Below the pieces are notes generated by a model. The model searched no databases. It saw nothing but the letters and a program-made list of their open reading frames with translations, and was not told the DNA's origin. Positions 56,420 through 64,000 of a stretch of DNA of 64,000 nt are shown in pieces. The translations under genes and the position numbers were made by a program. The DNA comes from Xylanibacter brevis ATCC 19188 (GTDB lineage Bacteria > Bacteroidota > Bacteroidia > Bacteroidales > Bacteroidaceae). How positions within the stretch are numbered: the first letter of the stretch is position 1; the number at the start of each line of letters is the position of its first letter. Location of the stretch: assembly GCF_000621725.1 (NCBI RefSeq), contig NZ_KK211333.1, positions 191,079-255,078 of the forward strand, read 5' to 3'.

Positions 56420-58342
56420 CTATTTTGGTACTTCGATGACGAAGCGGCATCCTTCGGTATAGGTGGTGTCGAGTGTCAGGTCGCCACCTAGGTTCTGGGC
56501 ATGTCGCTTAGCAAGGGGCAGCCCCAGTCCAAGACCTTCGGACAGTACGTCAACTTTGGTGAAGAACTTGAACATCTGCTCGCGTATTTCTTCGCTGATG
56601 CCTTTTCCTATGTCTTCTACGATGAATTTGACGGTGGTGTCGGTTTGCTCTATAATCAATTTGATGTGCTGACCATCGGAGTATTTTGCTGAGTTATAGA
56701 TAATCTCTCGTAAGGTGCGCATCATAAACAGGTGATTTGTGCGAATGGTCTGATTTTGTGGCACATTCATCACAATGTCGATGTGAGACTCTGGGAATGA
56801 GCGTGAGATATACTTGATTGTTTCCTGTGCCAGGGTGTAGCAGTTCACGGTTTCATGACGTGCGGTGGTCATCAATTCTTGAGACATACCGGTGTCTGAG
56901 CTGTCGTAGAGCATTAATACCATACGATAGAGCATTACGGCGTTGTGAAACATGGTGTTGATGATGCTTTTGGCGTCTTCTTCCGATATGTCGTCGTTCA
57001 AGGGACTGTCGCTTGTGTTGATGGTCGTATCGCTCAACACCTGAATGAAACCTACGATGATGTTCAGTGGCGTGCGTATCTGATGTGTCACGTTCTGTAT
57101 GAAGATGGTTTTCTGTTTTTCGGCCTCCTGTGCTTGTTCGATGGCTTTCGACAGTTCTTCGTTTCGTTTGGCGGTTTGTTCTATGGTGTATTGTTCGATG
57201 CCCATGTGTATGTTCATTGATTGCACCATCGTGGCGAAGCTGTTTTGCAATTGGCCAATGACGTCGGTTGACTTGCTCTTCGACACAAATACCTCCATAT
57301 TGCCGTCGGCAATGCATTGTGTTTTCTCCAGCAATGCATGCAGGGGCTTCATGGCTTCGGATGCTGTCTTGTAGCTCAGTGTCATGATGATGATGAGCCC
57401 GAAGATAATCAGTGCGATGACGATGGCTGTCAATTGGTGATAGCCTGCCAGAATTTCGTTGTTTGGACAAACGATGGCGAGACTCCATGTGGTGCCCGGC
57501 ACGGGCTTATAGCACACCAGGCAACGCTCACCGTCGATAGTCACGTTCATGTTGCCTTCCTTGCCGTTGGTCATTTTGTAGGCCAATGCAATGATGTCGG
57601 CATGCTCTTCTTTGTCGGTATTCTCGAAGATGGTGTGTTTGAACAGCAGCCACGTGTTGGGATGCACGAAGTAGCGTCCGTCCTCGTCTATCATCATCAC
57701 GTAGGAGTTGGGGTAGGGCTTCTCTTTCTGCATCATGATAGACAACCTGAGCAGCGACAGGTCGCTGGAGATGATGCCCCAAATGGTGCTGTCGTTGTCG
57801 TAGAGCGGCATGCCGTAGGATGCTATCATGCCGTCGAGTGTCAATCCCAGTGTGTCGTCTTGATCGGAGTAAGCCACCCAGCGAGGCCCTTTTGTCTTAG
57901 GAGAGGAGTACCATTTCTGGCTGTGGTAGTCGTAGTCTTCTTCATAAACCGACTGTATGGTGTCGTTTTTCCTGATGGTGTAAACGGACATGTATTTCCC
58001 AAAATTGCTGTATTCATAGGGCTCAGCACTGATGGAACATCCGTCCACGCGTGGGTTCAGTGTTACCACGCGGTTGGTGATGGCCAGCAGTGAGTCGGTG
58101 TTCGAGTGGCGTTTCACCATCCATTGATAGGCGTGTGTGGCGGTCTCGATGGCCATCAGCTGGCGTTCCAGTTTTTGCACCGTGGCCGACAGGATACTGT
58201 TGGCGCGTCCGATGGCCTCGTTGCGTACCATGTTGTGTGATTTGGTGAACAGCACGCCAAGTGTGGTCAAGAAGATAGGCACACCCAGCAGCAGCAGTGT
58301 GATGCAGAGTTTGGCCGAGAAGGATTTGCGTATTCTATTCAT
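56420..58342 (-). CDS. Cache-HAMP sensor histidine kinase (copy 2)
   Basis: A 640-residue membrane kinase. Membrane helix 1 at about 13-32, an extracytoplasmic double-Cache region (35-295; MMIDEDGRYFVHP, VPGTTWSLAIVCP), helix 2 at about 303-324, and HAMP with a coiled coil to 412. The H-box FIQNVTHQIRTPLN has phospho-acceptor H420. The ATPase has the N-box EIIYNSAKYS (N550), VEDIGKGI (D577) and GLGLGLPLAKR (604-613). No receiver domain. Its ATG overlaps the stop of the truncated partner gene by eight bases (ATGAATAG). It is close to the kinase at 59825-61738 in layout and motifs, so a tandem duplicate is likely. Confidence 0.92.
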   Translation of the reverse strand: MNRIRKSFSAKLCITLLLLGVPIFLTTLGVLFTKSHNMVRNEAIGRANSILSATVQKLERQLMAIETATHAYQWMVKRHSNTDSLLAITNRVVTLNPRVDGCSISAEPYEYSNFGKYMSVYTIRKNDTIQSVYEEDYDYHSQKWYSSPKTKGPRWVAYSDQDDTLGLTLDGMIASYGMPLYDNDSTIWGIISSDLSLLRLSIMMQKEKPYPNSYVMMIDEDGRYFVHPNTWLLFKHTIFENTDKEEHADIIALAYKMTNGKEGNMNVTIDGERCLVCYKPVPGTTWSLAIVCPNNEILAGYHQLTAIVIALIIFGLIIIMTLSYKTASEAMKPLHALLEKTQCIADGNMEVFVSKSKSTDVIGQLQNSFATMVQSMNIHMGIEQYTIEQTAKRNEELSKAIEQAQEAEKQKTIFIQNVTHQIRTPLNIIVGFIQVLSDTTINTSDSPLNDDISEEDAKSIINTMFHNAVMLYRMVLMLYDSSDTGMSQELMTTARHETVNCYTLAQETIKYISRSFPESHIDIVMNVPQNQTIRTNHLFMMRTLREIIYNSAKYSDGQHIKLIIEQTDTTVKFIVEDIGKGISEEIREQMFKFFTKVDVLSEGLGLGLPLAKRHAQNLGGDLTLDTTYTEGCRFVIEVPK

Positions 58343-59726
58343 CGGGGGCCTCCTTTCTTCTGTCGTTTTCCGACTTATAGAGCAGGTTACTCAGCAGTTC
58401 GGTAATGACTTGGCTGTTGTGTTCTATGTCGCTAGCCATTTCGTCTAGGCTTTTACTTCCCTTGTTCTGTCGGAAGTCAGATAGTTCTTTCACGTCGTTG
58501 AAGATGGCGTGTGCCGGCGGAATCATCTGGTTGGTCATGTTGTGCATGAAGTCCGTCATTGTTTGATCGGCCTTTTTAGCTCGGTCGTAGGCGTCGCTCA
58601 GTTCTTCACCGTGTTTACGATAGTTGTTGGTCAGCTGTTCCACCTCTTCTGTATGCATAGCCAGTCGTTTCTGCATTTGCTGGAAGTTGCTCTGCAGTCG
58701 TCCTATCTCGTCGTGATGATGCGTGTCGGGTATGGGTTCGTCGTATTTTCCCTTTGCCAGACTTTCGGCTCTCTCCGTCAGCATCTGCAGCGGCTTCAAT
58801 TGTTGGTTGATGATGGCGTAGCAGAAGAGGAACATCATGATAAGTCCTATGATGGCGATGGCTATTGTCTCGATTTTCAGCGTGTCGTATTCGCCATAGA
58901 TGTCTTCTTCGGGATAGATGATGCCTGCGCTCCAGTTCATATCGTCGTTGTAGAGGTGTGGCAGATAGCTGCGTTCAAAGGGTTTGTAGAATACAAAAAA
59001 GCGTGTGCCGTCGATGCTGAAGGGCATGTATCCGCTTTCGCCCGTCACCATCTTGTGGGCCGCCTCGCTGATATGTTTGTCTGCCGAATGTTCGTAGATG
59101 TCGAATACCGTCTCGTTGTTCAGTAACTGGTTGTTGGGGTGCACGATAAATGAGCCGTCGCTATCCAGGAGGATGCAGTACGAGTGTTCTGAGGGCTTGG
59201 CTTCCAGCACGATTTTCGACAGGAGATTGAGAGACATGTCCACCGTGATCACGCCCTGACGGTCTGTCATAGGCATGATATAGGTGATGATGGGTTCTTT
59301 GTTTTCGTCTCGCTCGGTGCGGCGGTTTTTCCATGTAGGCAGTCCTGTCTGCAAGGGCACGCTGAGCCAGTCTTGTTGCAGATAGTCTTTGTCGAACGTG
59401 ATGTTGCAACTGATGACGCAAGGATTGGTGTCCACGATTTTCTGTGCGTATTCGCGCACCTTCTCTGGGTTGTCAATGAAGGGTTGTAGGGCGATGTAGA
59501 TGTTGCCAGTGGTTTGTTCCACTGTCAGCATCACGTTGTCTATGCTTGAGATGGTGGCATCGAGTGTCTGAGAAGCCTTCTGTATGGTGTCGTTTCTGAC
59601 TTCTCTTTTTGAGTAATGCAGAATCAAAACTAGTGATGCCATGAGCAGTATACCCATAGATAACACGCTTATCACACTTATCTTAAGTGATAAGTTTTTT
59701 TTCACAAGGTTAGTAATTCTTTGCAT
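58335..59726 (-). CDS. Cache-HAMP protein with degenerate histidine-kinase dimerisation domain (copy 2)
   Basis: A 463-residue membrane protein: helix 1 at about 14-37, Cache region to 275 (LLDSDGSFIVHPNN, FVFYKPFERS), helix 2 at about 286-305, HAMP (QQLKPLQMLTERAESLAKG) and coiled coil. It ends in a dimerisation-domain-like segment where the H-box reads FMHNMTNQMIPPAH: Asn 399 stands where the phosphorylated His would be and the R-T-P is lost. No ATPase domain follows. It cannot autophosphorylate as a histidine kinase and may sense ligand or regulate the complete kinase that overlaps its end. Only 463 of the usual 640 or so residues, but cleanly ended, so not obviously a pseudogene. Confidence 0.88.
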   Translation of the reverse strand: MQRITNLVKKNLSLKISVISVLSMGILLMASLVLILHYSKREVRNDTIQKASQTLDATISSIDNVMLTVEQTTGNIYIALQPFIDNPEKVREYAQKIVDTNPCVISCNITFDKDYLQQDWLSVPLQTGLPTWKNRRTERDENKEPIITYIMPMTDRQGVITVDMSLNLLSKIVLEAKPSEHSYCILLDSDGSFIVHPNNQLLNNETVFDIYEHSADKHISEAAHKMVTGESGYMPFSIDGTRFFVFYKPFERSYLPHLYNDDMNWSAGIIYPEEDIYGEYDTLKIETIAIAIIGLIMMFLFCYAIINQQLKPLQMLTERAESLAKGKYDEPIPDTHHHDEIGRLQSNFQQMQKRLAMHTEEVEQLTNNYRKHGEELSDAYDRAKKADQTMTDFMHNMTNQMIPPAHAIFNDVKELSDFRQNKGSKSLDEMASDIEHNSQVITELLSNLLYKSENDRRKEAPDE

Positions 59727-59736
59727 ATTTCAATGG

Positions 59737-59768
59737 CAAATATACAAAGATTCTACTTTTCTACCAAA
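59737..59768 (-). promoter_or_regulatory. Bacteroidota-type promoter for sensor pair 2
   Basis: Minus strand TTTG (59768-59765), 20-base spacer, TATATTTG (59744-59737), ten bases before the ATG at 59726. Confidence 0.75.
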
Positions 59769-59824
59769 TAAAAAGGCAATTATTTTTCTCTTCGATGGTG
59801 TTGGCGTGTGTGGCTTTGCGCTGA

Positions 59825-61738
59825 CTACAAGGGCATTTCGAGGATGAAACGGCATCCATCGGTGTAGTTGGTATCCAGCCAGAAGTCGCCTCCCATTTGT
59901 TTGGCGTGCATCTTGATTAGTGGCAGACCTAAGCCCAATCCATCGGTGAACTCGTCCACCTTGTCGAAGAATTTGAAGATGCGCTGCTGGTCGTCTGCCG
60001 AGATGCCTTTGCCGGTGTCTTGCACGATGAATTGCACGTGCTCATTCACCAAGCGTATGTCCATTAGGATGTTCTTTCCGTCTGAGTGTCGTATGGCGTT
60101 CTGCAGCATCTCAGACACGCTGTATCTCAGTTTCATCTCGTTGGCCTTGATATAGAACTTGGCTGGCAACTCGGTCTTGAAGGCGATGGGCACGTAGTCG
60201 TAGACCTTTCGTACAAAGTCTATAATCTCGTGGCACATCTCGTTGGGGTTCACCATCTCATCGATGGTCGTGTTCTTCAGGGCTTCTTTGCCGGTGTCAG
60301 AACTGTCGAAGAGCATCAGCATCATGCGGATCAAGCACTTCGAGTTTTTATACATCGTGTCGGCTATCTTTCTGATTTCATCGGGGGTGATGGTAGGCTG
60401 TTTGTGGTTGGTCTCAGTGTTGAGCACCTGTGCAAATCCCATGATGATGTTCAGCGGCGTGCGCACCTGGTGTGTCATGTTCTGTATGAACTTTGTCTTC
60501 TGGCGGTCGGCCTCCAGCACCTTTTCGGTGGCCTTCTCCAGTTCCTTGTTGCGCTTTTCGGTTTGTTCGGTGGTATAGCGCACGCTGCCCATATAGAAAT
60601 TCAGCGAGTTCAGCATCTTGCTGTAGCTGTTTTGCAGTTCGCCAATGATGTCTGTGCGGTTGCTCTTGCCGATGTGCACCTCCATGTTGCCATTGGTGAT
60701 CTCGTTGACTTTCTTCAGCATTTTCTTTAGTGGTCGCATGCTGCGCTTGGCCACACGGTGGCAGGTCAGTGCTGTGATGAAGAGGCCCACGAGCAGCAGC
60801 AGTGTCACGATGTGTTTCAACTGTGTGTAGCTCTTTAGTATGTCGCGCTCGGGGCACACCACGGCCAATGTCCACGTGGTGCCGGGCACAGGTTGATAGC
60901 ACACCAGTGCTTTTTCGCCGTCTATCTCGATGTTCATGCGCCCTGTGGCCCCTTTGGTCATTTCGTGTCCCAGTGCGATGATATCGGCGTCATTTTCAGG
61001 CGTCTTTTCGCTGAAAATGGTCTTGTTCATCAGTCGGGTAGAGTCGGGGTGTATGAGGTAGTGTCCGTCCTCGTCGAGTATCATGAAGTACGAGTGTGGA
61101 TAGGGCTTGATCTTGGCAATCTTCTCCGAGAGCAGATTCATGGATAGGTCTGTAGAGATGATGCCGGCAAAGCGCTTTTTGGTGTTGTCGTAGAGTGGCT
61201 TATGATACGAAGCCACCATGCCGTCCAGCGTGTAGGGCAGTGAGTCTGCGGGGTTGTAGTACACCTCCCAACAGGGTTTCTTCAGGTAGCGTGGTATCTT
61301 GTATTTGATGACGTTCGTCTGCTCGCATTCTTTGCCCACCACGGTTTGTAGCTCTTTGCCGTTGCGCCCGGTATAGACGGAGTAGGGCTTTATGCTTGTG
61401 TCTATCACATCGGGTTCCATGGATATGGAGCATCCGCCCAGATCGGGGTTCATCCATACGATGCGCTGCGAGAAGGCTAGCAGCGAGTCGGGTTTCAGCG
61501 CCTCTTCCACCATCCAACTGTTTGAGTTGGTGGCCGACTCGGCGGTTATCAGATAGCGTTTCAGCAGTTGCATGGTGGTGTAGAGTGTGCCGTTGGCTCG
61601 CTCCACCGATTGGTCTTTCACGATTCTTCGTGTTTGCACGAACAGCACACCAACCGAGGCTAGGAATAGCGGAAGCGACAATATGAGCAGGCTCAGGCTG
61701 ATCTTTGCCGAGAATGATTTCTTTAGGAAGTTATTCAT
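59825..61738 (-). CDS. Cache-HAMP sensor histidine kinase (copy 1)
   Basis: A 637-residue kinase with the same plan as the copy at 56420-58342: helix 1 at about 14-33, Cache region (ILDEDGHYLIHPDS; VPGTTWTLAVVCP) to 298, helix 2 at about 309-327, HAMP and coiled coil. H-box FIQNMTHQVRTPLN with H423; N-box EMLQNAIRHSD; VQDTGKGISADD; GLGLGLPLIKMHAKQMGGD. All catalytic boxes are intact. It overlaps the preceding truncated gene by eight bases (ATGAATAA) and is followed by a promoter for the second pair. No response regulator is adjacent. Confidence 0.92.
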   Translation of the reverse strand: MNNFLKKSFSAKISLSLLILSLPLFLASVGVLFVQTRRIVKDQSVERANGTLYTTMQLLKRYLITAESATNSNSWMVEEALKPDSLLAFSQRIVWMNPDLGGCSISMEPDVIDTSIKPYSVYTGRNGKELQTVVGKECEQTNVIKYKIPRYLKKPCWEVYYNPADSLPYTLDGMVASYHKPLYDNTKKRFAGIISTDLSMNLLSEKIAKIKPYPHSYFMILDEDGHYLIHPDSTRLMNKTIFSEKTPENDADIIALGHEMTKGATGRMNIEIDGEKALVCYQPVPGTTWTLAVVCPERDILKSYTQLKHIVTLLLLVGLFITALTCHRVAKRSMRPLKKMLKKVNEITNGNMEVHIGKSNRTDIIGELQNSYSKMLNSLNFYMGSVRYTTEQTEKRNKELEKATEKVLEADRQKTKFIQNMTHQVRTPLNIIMGFAQVLNTETNHKQPTITPDEIRKIADTMYKNSKCLIRMMLMLFDSSDTGKEALKNTTIDEMVNPNEMCHEIIDFVRKVYDYVPIAFKTELPAKFYIKANEMKLRYSVSEMLQNAIRHSDGKNILMDIRLVNEHVQFIVQDTGKGISADDQQRIFKFFDKVDEFTDGLGLGLPLIKMHAKQMGGDFWLDTNYTDGCRFILEMPL

Positions 61739-63227
61739 GGCTCTCCACCTCCCTTCTCATATCTTCTTCAGACAGGCTCAGTATGTGGTTCAGTGTCTTG
61801 GTGATGCTGTAGCCGTTTTCCTGTATGCTGTCGGCCAGTGTGGCAGCCGTTTGTCCCTCGGTGTTGCCGTCCATCTGCCTCAGTTGCTCCACGTAGTTGT
61901 CAATATCTTGTGCGGGTTTTATCATCTGGTTGGTGACGTTGTGCAGGAAGGCCACCTTCAGCAGATCGGCCTTTCGTGCCTGATTGTATGCCTTGTGCAA
62001 CACCTTATTGCGCTCATGCAACATGTTGATTTGCTGTTCCAGTTCGCCAATGTGCTTGGCCAGTGCCAGCTGCATGCGCTCCACGCCGTTGTGCAGTCGG
62101 CCCACCTCGTCGTGGCGTTTGTTCTTAGGCAGTTGGCGGTCGTAGTGGCCCAGTGCTATTCGCTTTGCCTGGTTGCTGAGGGTGCTTAGCGGCTTCAGCT
62201 GGTGGCGCAGGATGATGAGTGCAAAGACGAACATCAGCACCAGTCCCATGAAGCCCAGCGTCACGGCCATCTTGAACACGCTGTTGTACTCGCTGTAGAT
62301 GTCGTCCACCGAGTAGGCTATGCCGATGCTCCATCCCGAGTTCTCATTCACGCGATAAGGCGCTTTGGCGTGCATAAAAGGCTTATAGAAAGCATAATAC
62401 TGGTTGTCGTTGAAGTTTAGGATGTTGTGCGACGACTTGCCGCTTTTCATGTCGTCCACCACTTTCTTGAGCGACTCGCCCTGCAGCTTGTCGGCCGTGT
62501 GCGGTATCAAGTGGCTACCATTGGGGTGCACGATGAACGAGCCGTCTTTGTCGAGTACGGCGCAGAAAGAGTGAGTAGAGGGCTTGGCAGCAGCCACAAT
62601 GTTGGACAGCAGCCCCATGGACACATCCATGCGCACCACGCCGATGGTCTTCATGTTGGCATCGGGAATGGGCATGCAGTACGATATGAATGGTTCATCG
62701 CCCGTTTCGCTGTCTTCCTGTGGGTTCAGCCAGATGGCATGTCGCTCGTTGTGTGCTTTTCTCCACCATGTTTGTTCGAAGTAGGGGCGTGTGGGCAGTC
62801 GGTTGTCGCGGATGATGGGCGAGTCAGATCCAGGTTGATCGCTGGTCTCCAGTCGGTGCATATACACCATGAAGTAGGGTTCCTGCTTGTAGTAGCCCGG
62901 CTGCATGGCGATGACGCATCCCGTCACGTAGGGGTTGGCCTCAATCAGCTGCTGGCAGTAGGTATACATTCTCTCAGGACGTCCCAGATAGTACACCATG
63001 TTGAAAAGCATGTTGCCCGCAGTTTCTTCCACGCTGAGCAGTATGTTGTCAATGTTTTCCGAAGTTCCCTGCAGCGTGTTTTCTGCTCGTTTTTCGGCGT
63101 CTTCCATGATGGCCTCTTTTGTTTTTACCAGCATGACAGATAGCGATAGCACAAGCAATGTTGTCATAGACAGCACCGCCAGCAGGCTAATTCTCAGCGA
63201 CAGATCTCTATTTATCTTTTCTAACAC
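61731..63227 (-). CDS. Cache-HAMP protein with degenerate histidine-kinase dimerisation domain (copy 1)
   Basis: A 498-residue protein starting at GTG (63227); an in-frame TAA lies upstream at 63246-63248. Helix 1 at about 13-33, Cache region to 305 (VLDKDGSFIVHPNG, YYAFYKPFMH), helix 2 at about 318-341, HAMP (HQLKPLSTLSNQAKRIALG) and coiled coil. The H-box position reads FLHNVTNQMIKPAQ with Asn 433 in place of His, and the protein stops about 65 residues later with no ATPase domain. The TNQMI substitution is shared with the copy at 58335-59726, so the loss of His predates the duplication. Confidence 0.88.
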   Translation of the reverse strand: MLEKINRDLSLRISLLAVLSMTTLLVLSLSVMLVKTKEAIMEDAEKRAENTLQGTSENIDNILLSVEETAGNMLFNMVYYLGRPERMYTYCQQLIEANPYVTGCVIAMQPGYYKQEPYFMVYMHRLETSDQPGSDSPIIRDNRLPTRPYFEQTWWRKAHNERHAIWLNPQEDSETGDEPFISYCMPIPDANMKTIGVVRMDVSMGLLSNIVAAAKPSTHSFCAVLDKDGSFIVHPNGSHLIPHTADKLQGESLKKVVDDMKSGKSSHNILNFNDNQYYAFYKPFMHAKAPYRVNENSGWSIGIAYSVDDIYSEYNSVFKMAVTLGFMGLVLMFVFALIILRHQLKPLSTLSNQAKRIALGHYDRQLPKNKRHDEVGRLHNGVERMQLALAKHIGELEQQINMLHERNKVLHKAYNQARKADLLKVAFLHNVTNQMIKPAQDIDNYVEQLRQMDGNTEGQTAATLADSIQENGYSITKTLNHILSLSEEDMRREVESHE

Positions 63228-63230
63228 TAT

Positions 63231-63294
63231 AGTTTGTTTGCTTTCTTATATGGTTTCTCGAAAGTTTGTTTACTTTCTTATGTGGTTTCTCGAA
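63231..63294. repeat. 32-base tandem duplication in the sensor-pair leader
   Basis: Two adjacent 32-base copies (63231-63262 and 63263-63294), each beginning AGTTTGTTT and ending TTTCTCGAA, differ at two positions. They lie in the 5' leader of the first sensor pair, between its promoter and GTG start. Confidence 0.85.
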
Positions 63295-63380
63295 TCTTCC
63301 GTGTGTCGTTCGTTCTGTTCTTTTTGCTAATAAGCGAATCTCGGATTTGCTTTTTAATTACTATGTTTTCATATCGTTTG

Positions 63381-63412
63381 CAAAGATACAAATTTTTTCG
63401 GAGTTTGACAAT
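63381..63412 (-). promoter_or_regulatory. promoter for sensor pair 1
   Basis: Minus strand ATTG (63412-63409), 20-base spacer, TATCTTTG (63388-63381). The leader is about 150 bases long and contains the 32-base duplication. Confidence 0.65.
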
Positions 63413-63530
63413 TATTTTAGTTTTATTATGAAAAACTTTTCTTTCTAACATCAGTGTACACGGGGCTTTCGAGATTTTTTCAGCATATGGGTCATTTGGC
63501 ACAGAGATTGTAGTTGTGCAGCATTGATGT

Positions 63531-63589
63531 AGGAGTGCCGCTATTGGCTGCTTATAGTGGCACTATGAGGTGGTAATAACGTTACTCTT
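63531..63589. repeat. 22-base-period palindrome array, locus 4 (3-4 units)
   Basis: AGGAGTGCCGCTATT (63531-63545), TATAGTGGCACTATG (63553-63567) and AATAACGTTACTCTT (63575-63589) are centred at 63538, 63560 and 63582. A weak fourth unit may be at 63597-63611. An out-of-phase AAAGTGACACTTT lies near 63647-63659. The array is between the divergent sensor operon and the HTH gene. The rest of 63295-63730 shows only the sensor promoter. Confidence 0.75.
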
Positions 63590-63730
63590 GTATCTTAATT
63601 GTTGTCCTTTTAGATAGGGAGATACCTGTCGTTGTGTTTTAGTAAAAAAGTGACACTTTGTCACGATGTTACGTTGTCTTAGCCTGAAATACGTTGACTC
63701 CTGCCAAACCTTTTAAAGTTAAAAAGAGTT

Positions 63731-64000
63731 ATGAGAAAAGGTCAACGTTTTGCACGCGCTTTCAAGCGTGCCGTAGCAGTGGAATATCTGCAAAGTGGTG
63801 AGGAACGTAAGGTGATAGCCATGAAATATGGTCTTCCTAACGTCCAAACTGTCAGTAATTGGGTAAGTTTATACCTAACTCCGCACGAAATTGAAACAAA
63901 ATGTGTAAATTTGCCGCGGGTTAATGTTAATGCAGTAGAGATGGCAAAGGTAGAAACTCCTCAGCCTCAGGTTCCCTTGGAGAGCCAGCAGGCCGTGATA
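63731..64000 (+). CDS. HTH transposase-like protein, 5' part (cut by window edge)
   Basis: An open frame from the ATG at 63731 that runs to the right edge; 90 codons seen. The first 50 residues (MRKGQRFARAFKRAVAVEYL, then KVIAMKYGLPNVQTVSNWV) form a helix-turn-helix like the OrfA/N-terminal domain of IS3-type transposases. The later part (VNLPRVNVNAVEMAKVETPQ) is less typical. Terminal inverted repeats are not visible. It may be an intact IS gene, a remnant or a domesticated HTH protein; the sequence beyond 64000 is needed. Confidence 0.6.
   Translation, partial: MRKGQRFARAFKRAVAVEYLQSGEERKVIAMKYGLPNVQTVSNWVSLYLTPHEIETKCVNLPRVNVNAVEMAKVETPQPQVPLESQQAVI

Noticed and set aside
57317..58093. 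258-codon open frame on the plus strand inside the histidine kinase
   Set aside because: It is antisense to a kinase with all catalytic boxes intact. Its composition (Val/His/Gly-rich) and lack of any family pattern mark it as a shadow. The same holds for 60086-60730 and 62427-63143.
58335..59726. Short sensor gene as a frameshifted pseudogene of a full kinase
   Set aside because: The frame ends cleanly in an overlap identical to that of the other pair, and both short copies share the same H-to-N change. No ATPase-domain remnant lies in another frame before the next gene.
63278..63502. 74-codon minus-strand frame upstream of the sensor operon
   Set aside because: It overlaps the sensor promoter and the 32-base duplication, has low complexity and shows no recognisable similarity.

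Overview
The window looks like a chromosomal segment of a Bacteroidota bacterium, most likely Prevotella in the broad sense. The reasons are: (1) repeated promoters of the form TTTG-N19/20-TAnnTTTG, the Bacteroidota housekeeping type, and few Shine-Dalgarno sequences; (2) family choices typical of the phylum, namely a FeoA-FeoB fusion, a long pyrophosphate-dependent phosphofructokinase, DUF3078, PorD/DUF4835, DUF3127 and a DUF5715/M15-like protein; (3) the codon use and secreted GH43 enzyme expected of a gut or rumen glycan degrader. I see no rRNA, tRNA or CRISPR array. This assignment is inference from gene content; I ran no search.

Layout. 1-10.6 kb, minus strand: lpxD (cut by the window edge), an HD phosphohydrolase, pyrF and prfA; then a six-gene operon purC-ubiE-aroE-TPM protein-lemA-purM; then phoH. 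11-18.2 kb, plus strand: an M15-like secreted protein, then gyrA, two secreted TPR proteins and a divergent WecB-like protein. 18.4-25.1 kb: feoAB; pfp followed by a membrane-anchored GH25 muramidase, a shortened sigma-70 factor and a DUF3078 outer membrane protein. 25.2-26.7 kb, minus strand: patatin and trmD. 27.0-35.8 kb, plus strand: ligA, a B3/B4 protein, GH43, ABC-F and an M13 peptidase.

35.9-44.6 kb holds the most system-like locus: five tightly spaced or overlapping genes for a multi-zinc-ribbon protein, a membrane Ser/Thr kinase, a zinc-ribbon protein with four CbbX/SpoVK-type AAA modules, a zinc-ribbon FHA protein and a PP2C phosphatase. It reads as a complete phospho-signalling unit (kinase, phosphatase, phosphothreonine reader) wrapped around a remodelling ATPase. 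metA, a U32 peptidase and a zinc-ribbon membrane lipoprotein follow. 48.9-55.1 kb: a small Ala/Lys-rich secreted protein, panE, a DUF3127 protein with an SSB-like tail, dnaN, a DnaQ-like exonuclease, coaBC and porD; then galE on the minus strand.

56.4-63.2 kb, minus strand: two tandem copies of a two-gene unit. Each copy has a Cache-HAMP protein whose H-box histidine is Asn and which lacks the ATPase domain, overlapping by eight bases a complete Cache-HAMP histidine kinase. No response regulator is in view. The right edge carries the start of an HTH transposase-like gene.

The most unusual non-coding signal is a family of intergenic arrays at four places (10.7-10.95, 26.8-26.9, 48.4-48.6 and 63.5-63.6 kb). 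They are made of roughly 15-base imperfect palindromes repeated with an exact 22-base period. Core sequences change in blocks (GTGGCAC-type flanks, and a different palindrome in the centre at the two longest loci), but period and palindromic symmetry are kept. I cannot assign them to a described element.
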